DNA of 64,000 nucleotides from Candidatus Peregrinibacteria bacterium HGW-Peregrinibacteria-1 (GTDB taxonomy: Bacteria > Patescibacteriota > Gracilibacteria > UBA1369 > LOWO2-01-FULL-3). The stretch's first letter is position 1. Each line of letters begins with the position of its first letter. The position numbers were made by a program, and so were the translations under genes. The notes beneath the pieces were generated by a model. That model did not search any database. It saw nothing but the letters and a program-made list of their open reading frames with translations, and was not told where the DNA came from. The DNA lies in NCBI GenBank assembly GCA_002839505.1, contig PGYE01000001.1, positions 647,995 to 711,994 of the forward strand, in the 5' to 3' direction. Below, one piece after another: positions 24,736 to 33,407 of this stretch.

Positions 24736-25887
24736 TTAAGCAAAATTATCAACCCACTTGGTGCTACTGAAGTTTATGTCCGACTTTTCTTCCGGCGTCG
24801 GCTCACCTTTCTGTATCACAATAAGAGTCATATCATCTTCTTGCGCAGTATTTCCCATAAAAACGGCAACATCTCTCGCCACCTGATGATTCAAACCGGC
24901 CGCCTGATAGTTTTGCGCATATTCCTTCACCGCCATTTTCAAACGGTCCAACCCATAAAGATCACCAGCAGTATTTTTCGCATCAACTATCCCATCAGAA
25001 TAAAGAATAATAAAATCACCATCCTCCAAATCAACATTAATCTCCTTAATCAAATTGGAATTATCCGGCACCATCCCAAGCGCTATCCCCCCCGACATCA
25101 TAACCTCGCACTCCCCATACTTTTTGCGGTAAATAATAATATTCTCATGACCTGCACCTGCATAACTAATCTTCCCCGTAGCATAATCATAACTAAGAAG
25201 AACCAGTGTCATAAACATCGCCCGCTTCACATAAGTCTTGATATACCTGTTTACATCCACCAAAACCTTATACGGAGAATCATTAATATCAACAAAGACA
25301 CCGATCAATGTATTAACCATCGCCATTATCAACGCCGCCGCCGCCCCATGTCCCGTCACATCACCTATATAGACAAACACTCTCTCCTTAGTCCTAAACA
25401 CATTAAAACTATCGCCCCCCAGCTCATTAAGAGGCTTACTTTTAGCCACAATCGTCAACCCCTCAACCTCCGGATTTTGCGCCGGCAAAATCTCTTTTTG
25501 CAACTGCGAAGCCACGGAAAGTTCATCAAGCATTCTGTCATGCTCCTTTAGATCCCCGCTAATCTTCCCAATACTCTTCGTAACCTGATTGAAAAAGTAC
25601 GCCACCACCCCGATCTCATCCATCCGATAACTCATTACCTCCTTATAGGACTGTCCCAATAATAAAGCCTGCATTTGTTCAACCACCTTCCTAAGTGGCC
25701 TGATCACATTCAAATAATAGAACACAAGAACAGAAAACATGACCAGCCCAAAATAACCCACCAACCAATAAACTGCGTCAACCGATAACAACAAAGACAA
25801 ATGATAAACCATCACACCGAGAACAACAGCAAATATCAAAAACAAAAATACAACCTTCCTAGCTAAACTTTTTCGTACTACACGCAT
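24736..25887 (-). CDS. HAMP / SpoIIE-type PP2C phosphatase (RsbU-like)
   Basis: 383 residues. Two N-terminal membrane helices (~10-32 and 38-60) with almost no external loop lead to a HAMP-like linker (NVIRPLRKVVEQMQALLLG), a coiled coil and a C-terminal PP2C/SpoIIE domain. Metal-binding signatures: NELGGDSFNVF, YIGDVTGHGAAAALIMAM and DFIILYSDGIVDAKN. The preceding VASQLQKEILP is the usual RsbU entry segment. These enzymes dephosphorylate a STAS-domain anti-anti-sigma protein, and such a protein is encoded four bases upstream. The signal is probably sensed in or near the membrane. Together they form the phosphatase half of a partner switch; the kinase half is at 32143. Confidence 0.9.
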   Translation of the reverse strand: MRVVRKSLARKVVFLFLIFAVVLGVMVYHLSLLLSVDAVYWLVGYFGLVMFSVLVFYYLNVIRPLRKVVEQMQALLLGQSYKEVMSYRMDEIGVVAYFFNQVTKSIGKISGDLKEHDRMLDELSVASQLQKEILPAQNPEVEGLTIVAKSKPLNELGGDSFNVFRTKERVFVYIGDVTGHGAAAALIMAMVNTLIGVFVDINDSPYKVLVDVNRYIKTYVKRAMFMTLVLLSYDYATGKISYAGAGHENIIIYRKKYGECEVMMSGGIALGMVPDNSNLIKEINVDLEDGDFIILYSDGIVDAKNTAGDLYGLDRLKMAVKEYAQNYQAAGLNHQVARDVAVFMGNTAQEDDMTLIVIQKGEPTPEEKSDINFSSTKWVDNFA

Positions 25888-25891
25888 TAGA

Positions 25892-26251
25892 TTAAGTTGT
25901 TATAGACACCTTGAAAGCATCTAGTGAAGGATAAAACGCTATCAATTCAAATACACCAGTTGTCTGCAGGACATCCTTAACCAAACCGTCCGCCCCGACC
26001 AAAACCAGTTTTCTATTGGACTCCTGAAGAAAATTCATAGCTTCGATCAAAAAACCTACCGCACGACTATTTATAAAAGTTAATTTCCCAAAATCAAACA
26101 CCAAATACTCACTGTCATGCTCCTCCAAAACCGCCTGCAGTAGAGTGAAATTATGCTTAAACCCAACACTATCAAAACTCCCCGTGAATTCAAAAGCCGC
26201 GAATCTCTCATCATCGATACCAAGCCTACTTATAGATAAATAATTTTTCAT
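25892..26251 (-). CDS. STAS-domain protein (anti-sigma factor antagonist-like)
   Basis: 119 residues, all one STAS domain. The phosphorylation-site region reads FDFGKLTFINSRAVGFLIE, where the Ser of FINSRAVG sits at the position phosphorylated in SpoIIAA/RsbV. The downstream strand RKLVLVGADGLVKDVLQTTGVFELI is also typical. Likely partner of the phosphatase 4 nt downstream and of a GHKL kinase such as the one at 32143. The start ATG at 26251 has no Shine-Dalgarno. Confidence 0.85.
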   Translation of the reverse strand: MKNYLSISRLGIDDERFAAFEFTGSFDSVGFKHNFTLLQAVLEEHDSEYLVFDFGKLTFINSRAVGFLIEAMNFLQESNRKLVLVGADGLVKDVLQTTGVFELIAFYPSLDAFKVSITT

Positions 26252-26301
26252 ATGTATTTTATTACACGCTGAATTTTGCCACTAAAAGGATTAATTTTCA
26301 A

Positions 26302-28503
26302 TCAAATGCCACCAAGTTTCACCGAAGCATGGATCAGCCTCAGATAATAACCATCCAGCTCATACATTTGCAAATGCAATTCCTTCAAATTCTTGTGCTT
26401 TATTAGTCTTTCCACTAACCAAATCAAACCTTCCTCGCATTCCATTTTTAATAATGCAATTGCCGCCGCCAAGCCCACCTCAACATCATCATCTCCCAAC
26501 AGCTCCTTACACACACCCATGTATTCCCGCATTTTCAGATCACCAATCAGACCCAAAGCAGCAATCTTGTCAGACTTCGAACCAGCAATGCTCTCTTCCA
26601 CAAAACTCACTCCCAAAAGCACATCACCCTTTAAGTTCACCAAACCAAATATTGCCGCCGCCCTCACCATCCTATCCTTAGACTTATAACTCTTCTCAAA
26701 AAGATTCACGAATGAAACATCCTTGAACTCCGCTAAAATTTTTAACACATACGGTCGCAAAGGATCCTTTGTATCCCCAGATAAATCCATCAACCAATCC
26801 AGCATCACAATCGAATTCATATTTCTTACAACCGTCAGAACCTTCTTTCTTTCCAAAATATCAGAATGTCTCTTATAATATTTTTTCAAAGTCAAAGCAC
26901 TTGAGGCAATACCCGCAGTATTTTTTTTGAAGTAACCCCCCAGATTGCTAAATTTCGAAACAACATCCAAAGCCACACTTCCCAGCTTTCCAGGAGCAGA
27001 TATCAATTCAAAAATCTGAGGAATAAAACGCTTACTATCTGAGATCAAAATTGCATTCAAAAGCTGTATCCTGAAGTCTGCATCGTCCGAATTCATCAAC
27101 TCATCGATGACAACATCATCCCCACTAGCATGCCCCCTCTGAATAAGTATCTCCGCCGCATGCAGCTTATCCTCAAGACTCTTAGACGACTTCATCTCCT
27201 TAATTGCCAAGTTAGTATAATCAAATTGCTGATTGTAAAGCAGCACCACAAGAACAGTCGCAAAAGCTACTAATAGAGCATTGACCACAGCAACTTCAAC
27301 TTCGCTATCTATGAATATTCGTTGAGCTAAAATAAGAATACAGGTACCTACCAGAGCACCAATCGGTTGCACCACACCCTCAAGAGTTTCCCGTAAATAT
27401 TTATCTTTAAAAGCATAAAAAGCCGTATGATAAGCATTCTTATTCAAAACATTTGTCAGCACATAATTATTCATCACCAACACCGCTACGCCAAAAGTAA
27501 AATTAAAAGCTAATAAAACCACACTAAACAAAAACACTACGCCATGAACCAAAAAAGCCCCAAATGTCCCCAAATATCTTAGAAATCTACTTCCAAGTAT
27601 CACCTGCATCATAATCGCCGATACACTAAACAACATAGTCAGCGATCCCAAGTCGTGGAAAAAAGCATGCTGAAAACCGCTTCCCGTATCAACCACAGAA
27701 GCCTCCGTATTAACAAAAACTGCCTTCGTATACTGAAACTCCAACAGACTATAACTAATCCACTGAACCATAAACATCACCGCAAAACTCTTGAAAAAAG
27801 TCGAAGCCCAATATCCACTCCAATAACTATGAAACACCGTCTTAATTGACCGCTTTGGCACCACCTTAACCCTTCTGGCTACAACGGCCTTACCCTGATG
27901 CTCATAGCGCAAAAGATGATAGATCAGAGGAGTCGACAGCACCACAGCAATTGCCAAAAATATAATCCAGACCCCAAAGCCCAGCCCCGAAGCCAAAACA
28001 ATCAGTAAACCCGCAGCCAACATTCCCACAGTATCGGCACTTTCAATCAACGGGAAAACCCTTTGAGCCTCAAGTGGATTAAATATCCTCTCAACAAACG
28101 AATCGAAAATTATTTTAAACTGTCTCAACACAACCCCCACCGCAAAAGCACAAATTATCAGCAACCAAAACAAATTTTCAATAAAAGCAAAAGCAAAGAG
28201 CATCAACAGGGTATTCACCCCAATCCAGAAAAAGAGCAAAAATCGATCACTCCAATTTTTTGAGAGCAAATAATAAAAAACACTACCGCAAATCACAAAG
28301 AATGCATTCAACATAAACAAGTAGGGGAGCGCCATTATCCCAAATCTATCCACAAAATTACCCAGCACTAAAGTCCACCCCAAAACAAAGGCAAATCTAT
28401 AAAAAAACACCACACCCCAACAATTAGCGACCCTCAGCCACTCTCCCTCCTGAATATTGAAGATTCTGTTTATTAATTTTATATCGCGAAGGCCGGCAAG
28501 CAT
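26302..28503 (-). CDS. MFS-like (NTP/NDP antiporter-like) membrane protein with HEAT repeats
   Basis: 733 residues. Residues ~20-430 contain about 12 membrane helices with an MFS-like pattern. The segment RQFKIIFDSFVERIFNPLEAQRVFPLIESADTVGMLAAG resembles the Tlc/Npt nucleotide-transporter family in general layout, but substrate residues cannot be judged. Residues ~440-733 are soluble helical repeats of HEAT type (IQRGHASGDDVVIDELMN, RMVRAAAIFGLVNLKGD, DDDVEVGLAAAIALLKMECE). Similar transporter-HEAT fusions occur in other bacteria. It is transcribed toward the STAS gene 50 nt away, so it may supply or sense a ligand for that switch. Transport activity is an inference. Confidence 0.65.
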   Translation of the reverse strand: MLAGLRDIKLINRIFNIQEGEWLRVANCWGVVFFYRFAFVLGWTLVLGNFVDRFGIMALPYLFMLNAFFVICGSVFYYLLSKNWSDRFLLFFWIGVNTLLMLFAFAFIENLFWLLIICAFAVGVVLRQFKIIFDSFVERIFNPLEAQRVFPLIESADTVGMLAAGLLIVLASGLGFGVWIIFLAIAVVLSTPLIYHLLRYEHQGKAVVARRVKVVPKRSIKTVFHSYWSGYWASTFFKSFAVMFMVQWISYSLLEFQYTKAVFVNTEASVVDTGSGFQHAFFHDLGSLTMLFSVSAIMMQVILGSRFLRYLGTFGAFLVHGVVFLFSVVLLAFNFTFGVAVLVMNNYVLTNVLNKNAYHTAFYAFKDKYLRETLEGVVQPIGALVGTCILILAQRIFIDSEVEVAVVNALLVAFATVLVVLLYNQQFDYTNLAIKEMKSSKSLEDKLHAAEILIQRGHASGDDVVIDELMNSDDADFRIQLLNAILISDSKRFIPQIFELISAPGKLGSVALDVVSKFSNLGGYFKKNTAGIASSALTLKKYYKRHSDILERKKVLTVVRNMNSIVMLDWLMDLSGDTKDPLRPYVLKILAEFKDVSFVNLFEKSYKSKDRMVRAAAIFGLVNLKGDVLLGVSFVEESIAGSKSDKIAALGLIGDLKMREYMGVCKELLGDDDVEVGLAAAIALLKMECEEGLIWLVERLIKHKNLKELHLQMYELDGYYLRLIHASVKLGGI

Positions 28504-28597
28504 AAATTATTTTTAAAACACACCATTATACCATTAAATCAAGCATAAAAACATAGCATTCCTACCAAATTTTCGTCCTCTGGTGTATTACACATAC

Positions 28598-30151
28598 ATG
28601 ATTAGCAAAATATTTAAACCGGCAACAATAGGGAGGGCCACCTTCTTTATCTCGGCAACATCGCTAGTCAGCTACATACTTGGCTTTCTAAGGGACAGAA
28701 CGATTGCCACCACCTTTGGCGCCAGCAACTTAAGCGACGCCTATTATTCAGCCTCAAAAATTCCCGAGTTTCTGGTAAATGTATTCATTGCCGGCGCACT
28801 TGCTGCAGCATTTCTACCGTTTTTCAGCCAACAAATAACAAAAGACAAGCAAAGAGCTCACGAACTCGCCAACACACTTCTTACAGTAGCCGGCATAACA
28901 ATTGGGATAGTGGCAACCATGACCTTCATATTCGCCCCACAAATCACCAGCATAGCATTCAAAGACAGTAACCCCGAAACACGCCTCGCCATTATCGACA
29001 TGATCAGAATAATGGCTCCATCAGCTCTATTGTTCGCCATCAGCAACACCCTTGGTAACATCTTAAACAGCTACCGACACTTTTATGCCTACTCACTATC
29101 CGCAATATTTTACTCACTGGGAATCATAGTCGGAGTAGTTCTCCTAAAAGAACACATTGGCATCTATTCAGCCGCAGTAGGAGCGTTGATCGGAGCCTTT
29201 GCCCACCTAACGATTCGCATTCTTGACCTGCACCATACCGGCTACAAATACAAACCCGCCTGGAAAATACGCAATCCGGACTTCATAAAGATATTAAAAC
29301 TAATGGCCCCCAAGGCCTTAAGCCTCGCCAGCTGGCAGATCAACCTCATCCTCTTCGCCAACTATGGACAGAAAATAATCGAAGGTGGCACCACTGGCTT
29401 CGACCTGGCCAGAAATGTCCAAAGCGCACCAGTAACACTTTTTGCAATCGCCTTTGCAACAGCAACCTACCCGCTACTCAGTACTGCCGCAATGAATAAA
29501 GACAAAACTCATTTTACGCGCACCCTGCAAACCACCATCCAAAACATTTTGTTCTACACTATACCGGCAATGGTCGGATTAGCCATTTTGGCCACACCAA
29601 TAACTTATCTCATATTTGCCGGCGGAGAATTTGACCAGCAAGCCGTCATCACCACCTCCCTGATATTAACATTTTTTGCGTTCAGCATTCCTCTCGAAGG
29701 CGTATCACACGTCCTATCCCGTGCCTACTATGCCTTCAACAACACCCTAACCCCAACCATATTCAATGTCATCGGCATGACCATCATCGCTGCCTGTACC
29801 ATCTTCATTGCTCCCAAATACGGAATACAATGGTTTTCGATCGGCTTTACTATCGGTTTCCTCGTATATGTCACATTGCTCAGCATCGGACTTAAAAACA
29901 AGACCCACAACTTTCAATACGCCAACTTCATGACCAGCACAATGAAAACGCTGGCCGCCAGCATGTTCATGGCGGGAATTATCCTGCTAATTGGAAAGCT
30001 TACCATCCACATCGAAATGCAACCTCGCCTGATAACCATCATCCAAGTAACACTAGGTGGCATCGCCTACTTCACAATGGCAACCCTCTTAAAATCACCA
30101 GAAATAGCATCCCTCAGACTAATCACCAATAAGGTTTTCAAGAAACAATAA
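28598..30151 (+). CDS. murJ: Lipid II flippase MurJ
   Basis: 517 residues with 13-14 membrane helices. MurJ moves lipid II across the membrane for wall synthesis. The MOP/MviN signature is clear at the N-terminus: SATSLVSYILGFLRDRTIATTFGAS, then LSDAYYSASKIPEFLVNVFIAGALAAAFLP with the conserved Arg and the EFLVNVF segment. FAGGEFDQQAV and LSRAYYAFNNTLTPT also match. The track uses GTG at 28583; the in-frame ATG at 28598 (MISKIFKP) seems better because a TATTAC -10-like box overlaps the GTG. A bidirectional terminator follows. Confidence 0.93.
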   Translation: MISKIFKPATIGRATFFISATSLVSYILGFLRDRTIATTFGASNLSDAYYSASKIPEFLVNVFIAGALAAAFLPFFSQQITKDKQRAHELANTLLTVAGITIGIVATMTFIFAPQITSIAFKDSNPETRLAIIDMIRIMAPSALLFAISNTLGNILNSYRHFYAYSLSAIFYSLGIIVGVVLLKEHIGIYSAAVGALIGAFAHLTIRILDLHHTGYKYKPAWKIRNPDFIKILKLMAPKALSLASWQINLILFANYGQKIIEGGTTGFDLARNVQSAPVTLFAIAFATATYPLLSTAAMNKDKTHFTRTLQTTIQNILFYTIPAMVGLAILATPITYLIFAGGEFDQQAVITTSLILTFFAFSIPLEGVSHVLSRAYYAFNNTLTPTIFNVIGMTIIAACTIFIAPKYGIQWFSIGFTIGFLVYVTLLSIGLKNKTHNFQYANFMTSTMKTLAASMFMAGIILLIGKLTIHIEMQPRLITIIQVTLGGIAYFTMATLLKSPEIASLRLITNKVFKKQ

Positions 30152-30178
30152 AAAAAGCGCCTTATAAAAAGGCGCTTT
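30151..30178. terminator. Bidirectional terminator between murJ and tsf
   Basis: AAAGCGCCTT pairs with AAGGCGCTTT (10 bp, 5-nt loop). On the minus strand it is followed by TTTTTT, and on the plus strand by TTTC, so it is stronger for tsf than for murJ. Confidence 0.85.
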
Positions 30179-30191
30179 CAAACAAATACAT

Positions 30192-30965
30192 TTATACCGA
30201 CATACGAACAAAAGATCTTACAGATGCACCCGCAGATGACAACAATTGCTCAATTGTCTGATCAGGATTCTTAACAAAAGGCTGCTTAACCAATGCATTT
30301 TCCTCTCTGAACTTCTTCTCTTTCCCCACCATAATTTTATCAATCATCTCTGCCGGTTTCCCCTCATTTGCAAGCTGTTCCTTCCAGATAGCCTTCTCAC
30401 TCTCCACCAACTCAGAGCTAATCTCATCTGGTGAAACTACAACCGGATTAGTTGCAGCAGCGTGCATAGCAATATCCTTGGCCAATTCCTCATTTCCTCC
30501 ATCTAAAACTATAACCACGCCAATACGCTTATTGGAATGAACATAAGATCCGATCGTCGCACCTTCAAGTAAAGACATCTCACCAATTCTTACATTTTCA
30601 CCAAGCCTCAACCCGGCATCATTCAAAAGCTCCAACTCTCTGTCTTCAGCACTAATTTCTCCTGCCAACAACTTCTTAGCAACATCTCTTGCCACATTCT
30701 CAAAATCATCCCCCATTGAAACGAAATCAGTCTCGCATTGCAATGAAACAATTGCCGCCTTGCCACCATCTGATTCAATCACGATAGCTCCATTACTAGT
30801 CTCACGCCCAGCTCTGTCTGCAGCTTTAGCCTCACCTTTCTTTCGCAGCAAAGATATAGCCTCCTCAAAATCACCATTCGCTTCCTCTAGTGAACTCTTA
30901 CACGCCATCATTGAAACACCTGTTGCTTCACGCAATTTTTTGATCAACTCGATTGATATTGTCAT
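30192..30965 (-). CDS. tsf: Elongation factor Ts
   Basis: 257 residues. EF-Ts exchanges GDP for GTP on EF-Tu. The N-terminal UBA-like domain (LIKKLREATGVSMMACKSSL), the EF-Tu-contact motif CETDFVSMG (TDFV, about residue 75-85) and HAAATNPVVV are all present. The length is close to E. coli EF-Ts (283). The track start is TTG; ATG 30965 (MTISIEL) gives the normal family N-terminus. It follows rpsB on the same strand, the common rpsB-tsf order. Confidence 0.95.
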   Translation of the reverse strand: MTISIELIKKLREATGVSMMACKSSLEEANGDFEEAISLLRKKGEAKAADRAGRETSNGAIVIESDGGKAAIVSLQCETDFVSMGDDFENVARDVAKKLLAGEISAEDRELELLNDAGLRLGENVRIGEMSLLEGATIGSYVHSNKRIGVVIVLDGGNEELAKDIAMHAAATNPVVVSPDEISSELVESEKAIWKEQLANEGKPAEMIDKIMVGKEKKFREENALVKQPFVKNPDQTIEQLLSSAGASVRSFVRMSV

Positions 30966-30994
30966 AAATCTCAAAAATTATAAAATAATAAACC

Positions 30995-31666
30995 TTACTT
31001 ACAAGCGCTGGAAACCTTCTCTGTCATATAAGACAAAGACTTCAACGCATCATCATTAGCCGGTATTGGATAAGCTATTCCAGAAGGATCAGCATTTGAA
31101 TCCACCAATGCTACCACCGGAATTTTCATTTTAATAGACTCTTGAACGGCAATTTTATCACGCACCACATCAACAACAAATACCGCATCCGGAAGGTCTG
31201 ATAAATTCTGCACACCCCCAAGAGAAGCCTTAAGCTTAACTATCTGCTTTTTCAAAGTATTAGCCTCCTTTTTTGTGAATTTTTCGAATTCACCGGACGC
31301 CTCTTGCTCTTCTAGATCTGTTAAATACTTAACACGAGCCTTGATAGTCTTAAAGTTAGTCAAAAGCCCAGGTATCCAGCGGGAAACCACATAAGGCATA
31401 TTAGCGCTTTTAGCCGCTTCCTCAACTAGCTTCAAAGATTGAGGCTTAGTACTAATAAACAAAACTTTTTTTCCTTCCTTTGACAGTTTACTCAAAAACT
31501 GCAAAGCATCTTCAAGCATCGTCACGGTATGCTCTAGATTAATAACATGGACACCACTTTTTTCACCAAAAAGGTATTTTTTCATTCGTGGATTCCACTT
31601 CTGCGTACGATGCCCGACATGCACTGCATTCTCGAACATTTCTTTGATTGAGCTTTTTGTAGCCAT
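30995..31666 (-). CDS. rpsB: 30S ribosomal protein S2
   Basis: 223 residues. S2 sits on the head/body side of the small subunit. Signatures: FENAVHVGHRTQKWNPRMKKYLFGEKSGVHVINLEHT at the start, PYVVSRWIPGLLTNFKT (usual RWLGGTLTNF with a Val-Ser/Pro variation) and DLPDAVFVVDV...EAIK-like EICE segment, then PVVALVDSNADPSGIAYPIPANDDA. AAGGATT before the ATG is one of the few possible ribosome-binding sites in the window. Confidence 0.96.
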   Translation of the reverse strand: MATKSSIKEMFENAVHVGHRTQKWNPRMKKYLFGEKSGVHVINLEHTVTMLEDALQFLSKLSKEGKKVLFISTKPQSLKLVEEAAKSANMPYVVSRWIPGLLTNFKTIKARVKYLTDLEEQEASGEFEKFTKKEANTLKKQIVKLKASLGGVQNLSDLPDAVFVVDVVRDKIAVQESIKMKIPVVALVDSNADPSGIAYPIPANDDALKSLSYMTEKVSSACK

Positions 31667-31837
31667 AATCCTTGTGTTTTACATCCCTCCCATATTGATT
31701 TGCGTCATTCTTTAAACCATATAAATATAATTCAAAGCAGGATTCCGCAAGCTAAGGAAAGAACTGAAATATAAAGTGCGAAAAATCTATATCAAAAAAA
31801 CACCTAAAGCAAGGGAAAAGTTATCCCGAAGCCATCA

Positions 31838-32033
31838 CGATTAAGCCGAGCGATCATGTATTACGGGTGTGCAATCTTATTCTGCCTGGGCGTATCGGAG
31901 CCTTTGCGGGCCGGTGCCGAACAAAGTGAGGCGAGCAAAGGCGAGATCTGAGGTGCAATTTCCCGCTGGGGAAATTGACACCGTCCCAAATAGAATAAGA
32001 TTGCACACCAAAGCCCACTTAATCGCTGAGAGC
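31838..32033 (+). ncRNA. Structured RNA candidate, copy 2 (two-copy family)
   Basis: About 196 nt, near-identical in its core to 4278-4467. The long stem is an 18-bp perfect pairing (GGTGTGCAATCTTATTCT with AGAATAAGATTGCACACC). The closing pair AGCGAU/AUCGCU, the inner arm GCCUUUGC/GCAAAGGC and the arm GGUGCAAUUUCCC/GGGAAAUUGACACC are all complete. An alternative closing pairing, CGATTAAG/CTTAATCG, exists only in this copy. The identical loop GCGGGCCGGUGCCGAA is retained. It lies in the 476-nt gap between the divergent rpsB and kinase genes, about 60 nt before the promoter at 32092. No convincing terminator or promoter of its own was found here. Family unidentified. Confidence 0.7.
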
Positions 32034-32091
32034 AAAATTAAGTATGGGGAAAATTACCTCAGGGCGAGAATTACCTTTAACATTAAAATGC

Positions 32092-32120
32092 TTGCTACAA
32101 ACAGATAAAAACATTATAAT
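32092..32120 (+). promoter_or_regulatory. Promoter candidate for the GHKL kinase operon
   Basis: TTGCTA, 17-nt spacer, perfect TATAAT, ending 22 nt before the ATG at 32143. It lies downstream of RNA copy 2, so the RNA is not part of the kinase mRNA if this promoter is used. Confidence 0.7.
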
Positions 32121-32142
32121 ACTATGAAATAAATAAAAACAA

Positions 32143-32616
32143 ATGAGCCCTCAGGACGGGACCACAAAAATAACGATTACACTGCCCACAAACGCCTATT
32201 TTATATCGGGTATTCGTGATTTTACTATCAACATGATCAGACACTCTACCAATTTTCCGCCTAAATGGGCCTTTAGATTTCAATCCGTAGTTGATGAACT
32301 CTGCAACAACGCCATTGAACACGGTTCCAGCAACGGGAGTGAAATACGAATAATTTTTGCACATAAAAAAGATGAATACCTAGAGATATCCGTCGAGGAT
32401 ACCGGCACCGGGACCAGCAAAATCAGCGCTGAAGAACTAAAAGAGATCTACGAGAAGAAAAAATCAGTCACCCAACCCTTCGCCGGAATCCGCGGCAGAG
32501 GACTGTCCAAAATAGTAGGGGAGTGGACCGACGAGGTACACTTTGCCAACCGACCAGAAGGAGGATTAAAGGTCACTGTTCGGAAATACATTGGGAAAAC
32601 CACCGAAAACAAATAA
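32143..32616 (+). CDS. GHKL anti-sigma factor kinase (RsbW/SpoIIAB-like)
   Basis: 157 residues of one HATPase_c_2 domain. N box: FRFQSVVDELCNNAIEHGSSNG. G1: ISVEDTGTGTSK in place of the usual DxGxG with a following PxD. G2: GIRGRGLSKIVGEW. RsbW-type kinases bind an anti-anti-sigma STAS protein and phosphorylate it on Ser, and also bind a sigma factor. The next gene encodes a STAS protein. No sigma factor follows. The output could be the sigma-region-4 protein at 2262 or something outside the window. Confidence 0.88.
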   Translation: MSPQDGTTKITITLPTNAYFISGIRDFTINMIRHSTNFPPKWAFRFQSVVDELCNNAIEHGSSNGSEIRIIFAHKKDEYLEISVEDTGTGTSKISAEELKEIYEKKKSVTQPFAGIRGRGLSKIVGEWTDEVHFANRPEGGLKVTVRKYIGKTTENK

Positions 32617-32645
32617 AAACAATTTAAACAACTAACAAAAAAATC

Positions 32646-33371
32646 ATGACTGAAGCACTAATTTTAATTGAAAATATCAGCAACAACCTGAAAGTCATCC
32701 AAATTGATGGCCAACTTGATGAAAGTAATGTTGATGAAAAAATTACAACCATTTATCAAGACCTCGAAACTAGTCAACCAGGCACCAATTACATATTGGA
32801 TTTCACAAACCTAAACTACATTAATAGTAAAACAATAGGTTACCTGACCGACATATATGGAAAAATAACTCAAAATGGCGGTAAAATTGTAATTGCCGGA
32901 GCAAAACCCAACATAACAGACATATTACAAGTTGTGGGACTGACTCAATTATTGGAAACCTATGCCACCTTTGAAGACGCCAAGACAGCCATGAGCGTCC
33001 TTACAAGCACCGCAGGCACTACGCCAACAGCCACACCAGCCACCCCAGAGCCAAGTCCTCAGCAAGCAAGCCCTGTGGCCTCACCCGAGCCAACCGTCCC
33101 TACTCCACCCCCTGAAGCTCCACAAGCAGTTGAACTTGCCACTCCACCCCTAGAGACTACGGTAGAACCAAAACCAGAAGCACAGCCAGCTCCAACTCCA
33201 GCCACCCCACCGACTTTTCCTGCCCCACAACCCGAGGTACAACCACCAGTCACACCCCCGACCCCGCAACCCACTCCTACCCCAGAAAACACTCCCCAAG
33301 AAGCTGAAGGGGAATTTGACATTCCCGAAATAAATTTTGCCTCACCCGAAGACACCACCACACAACAGTAG
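32646..33371 (+). CDS. STAS-domain protein with Pro/Thr-rich tail
   Basis: 241 residues. Residues ~8-115 are a STAS domain. The phospho-site loop is FTNLNYINSKTIGYLTD, with the Ser of INSKTIG at the expected position, followed by GGKIVIAGAKPNITDILQVVGL. Residues ~120-241 are a disordered Pro/Thr/Ala/Glu-rich tail without hydrophobic segments. Such a tail could be a flexible tether, for example to the membrane protein encoded next. The kinase gene ends 29 nt upstream. The FINS/YINS sites of this protein and the one at 25892 are nearly the same, so one kinase may serve both. Confidence 0.85.
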   Translation: MTEALILIENISNNLKVIQIDGQLDESNVDEKITTIYQDLETSQPGTNYILDFTNLNYINSKTIGYLTDIYGKITQNGGKIVIAGAKPNITDILQVVGLTQLLETYATFEDAKTAMSVLTSTAGTTPTATPATPEPSPQQASPVASPEPTVPTPPPEAPQAVELATPPLETTVEPKPEAQPAPTPATPPTFPAPQPEVQPPVTPPTPQPTPTPENTPQEAEGEFDIPEINFASPEDTTTQQ

Positions 33372-33407
33372 AGTTGTGAAACAAATTGACTCATAAACAA
33401 CCAATAA

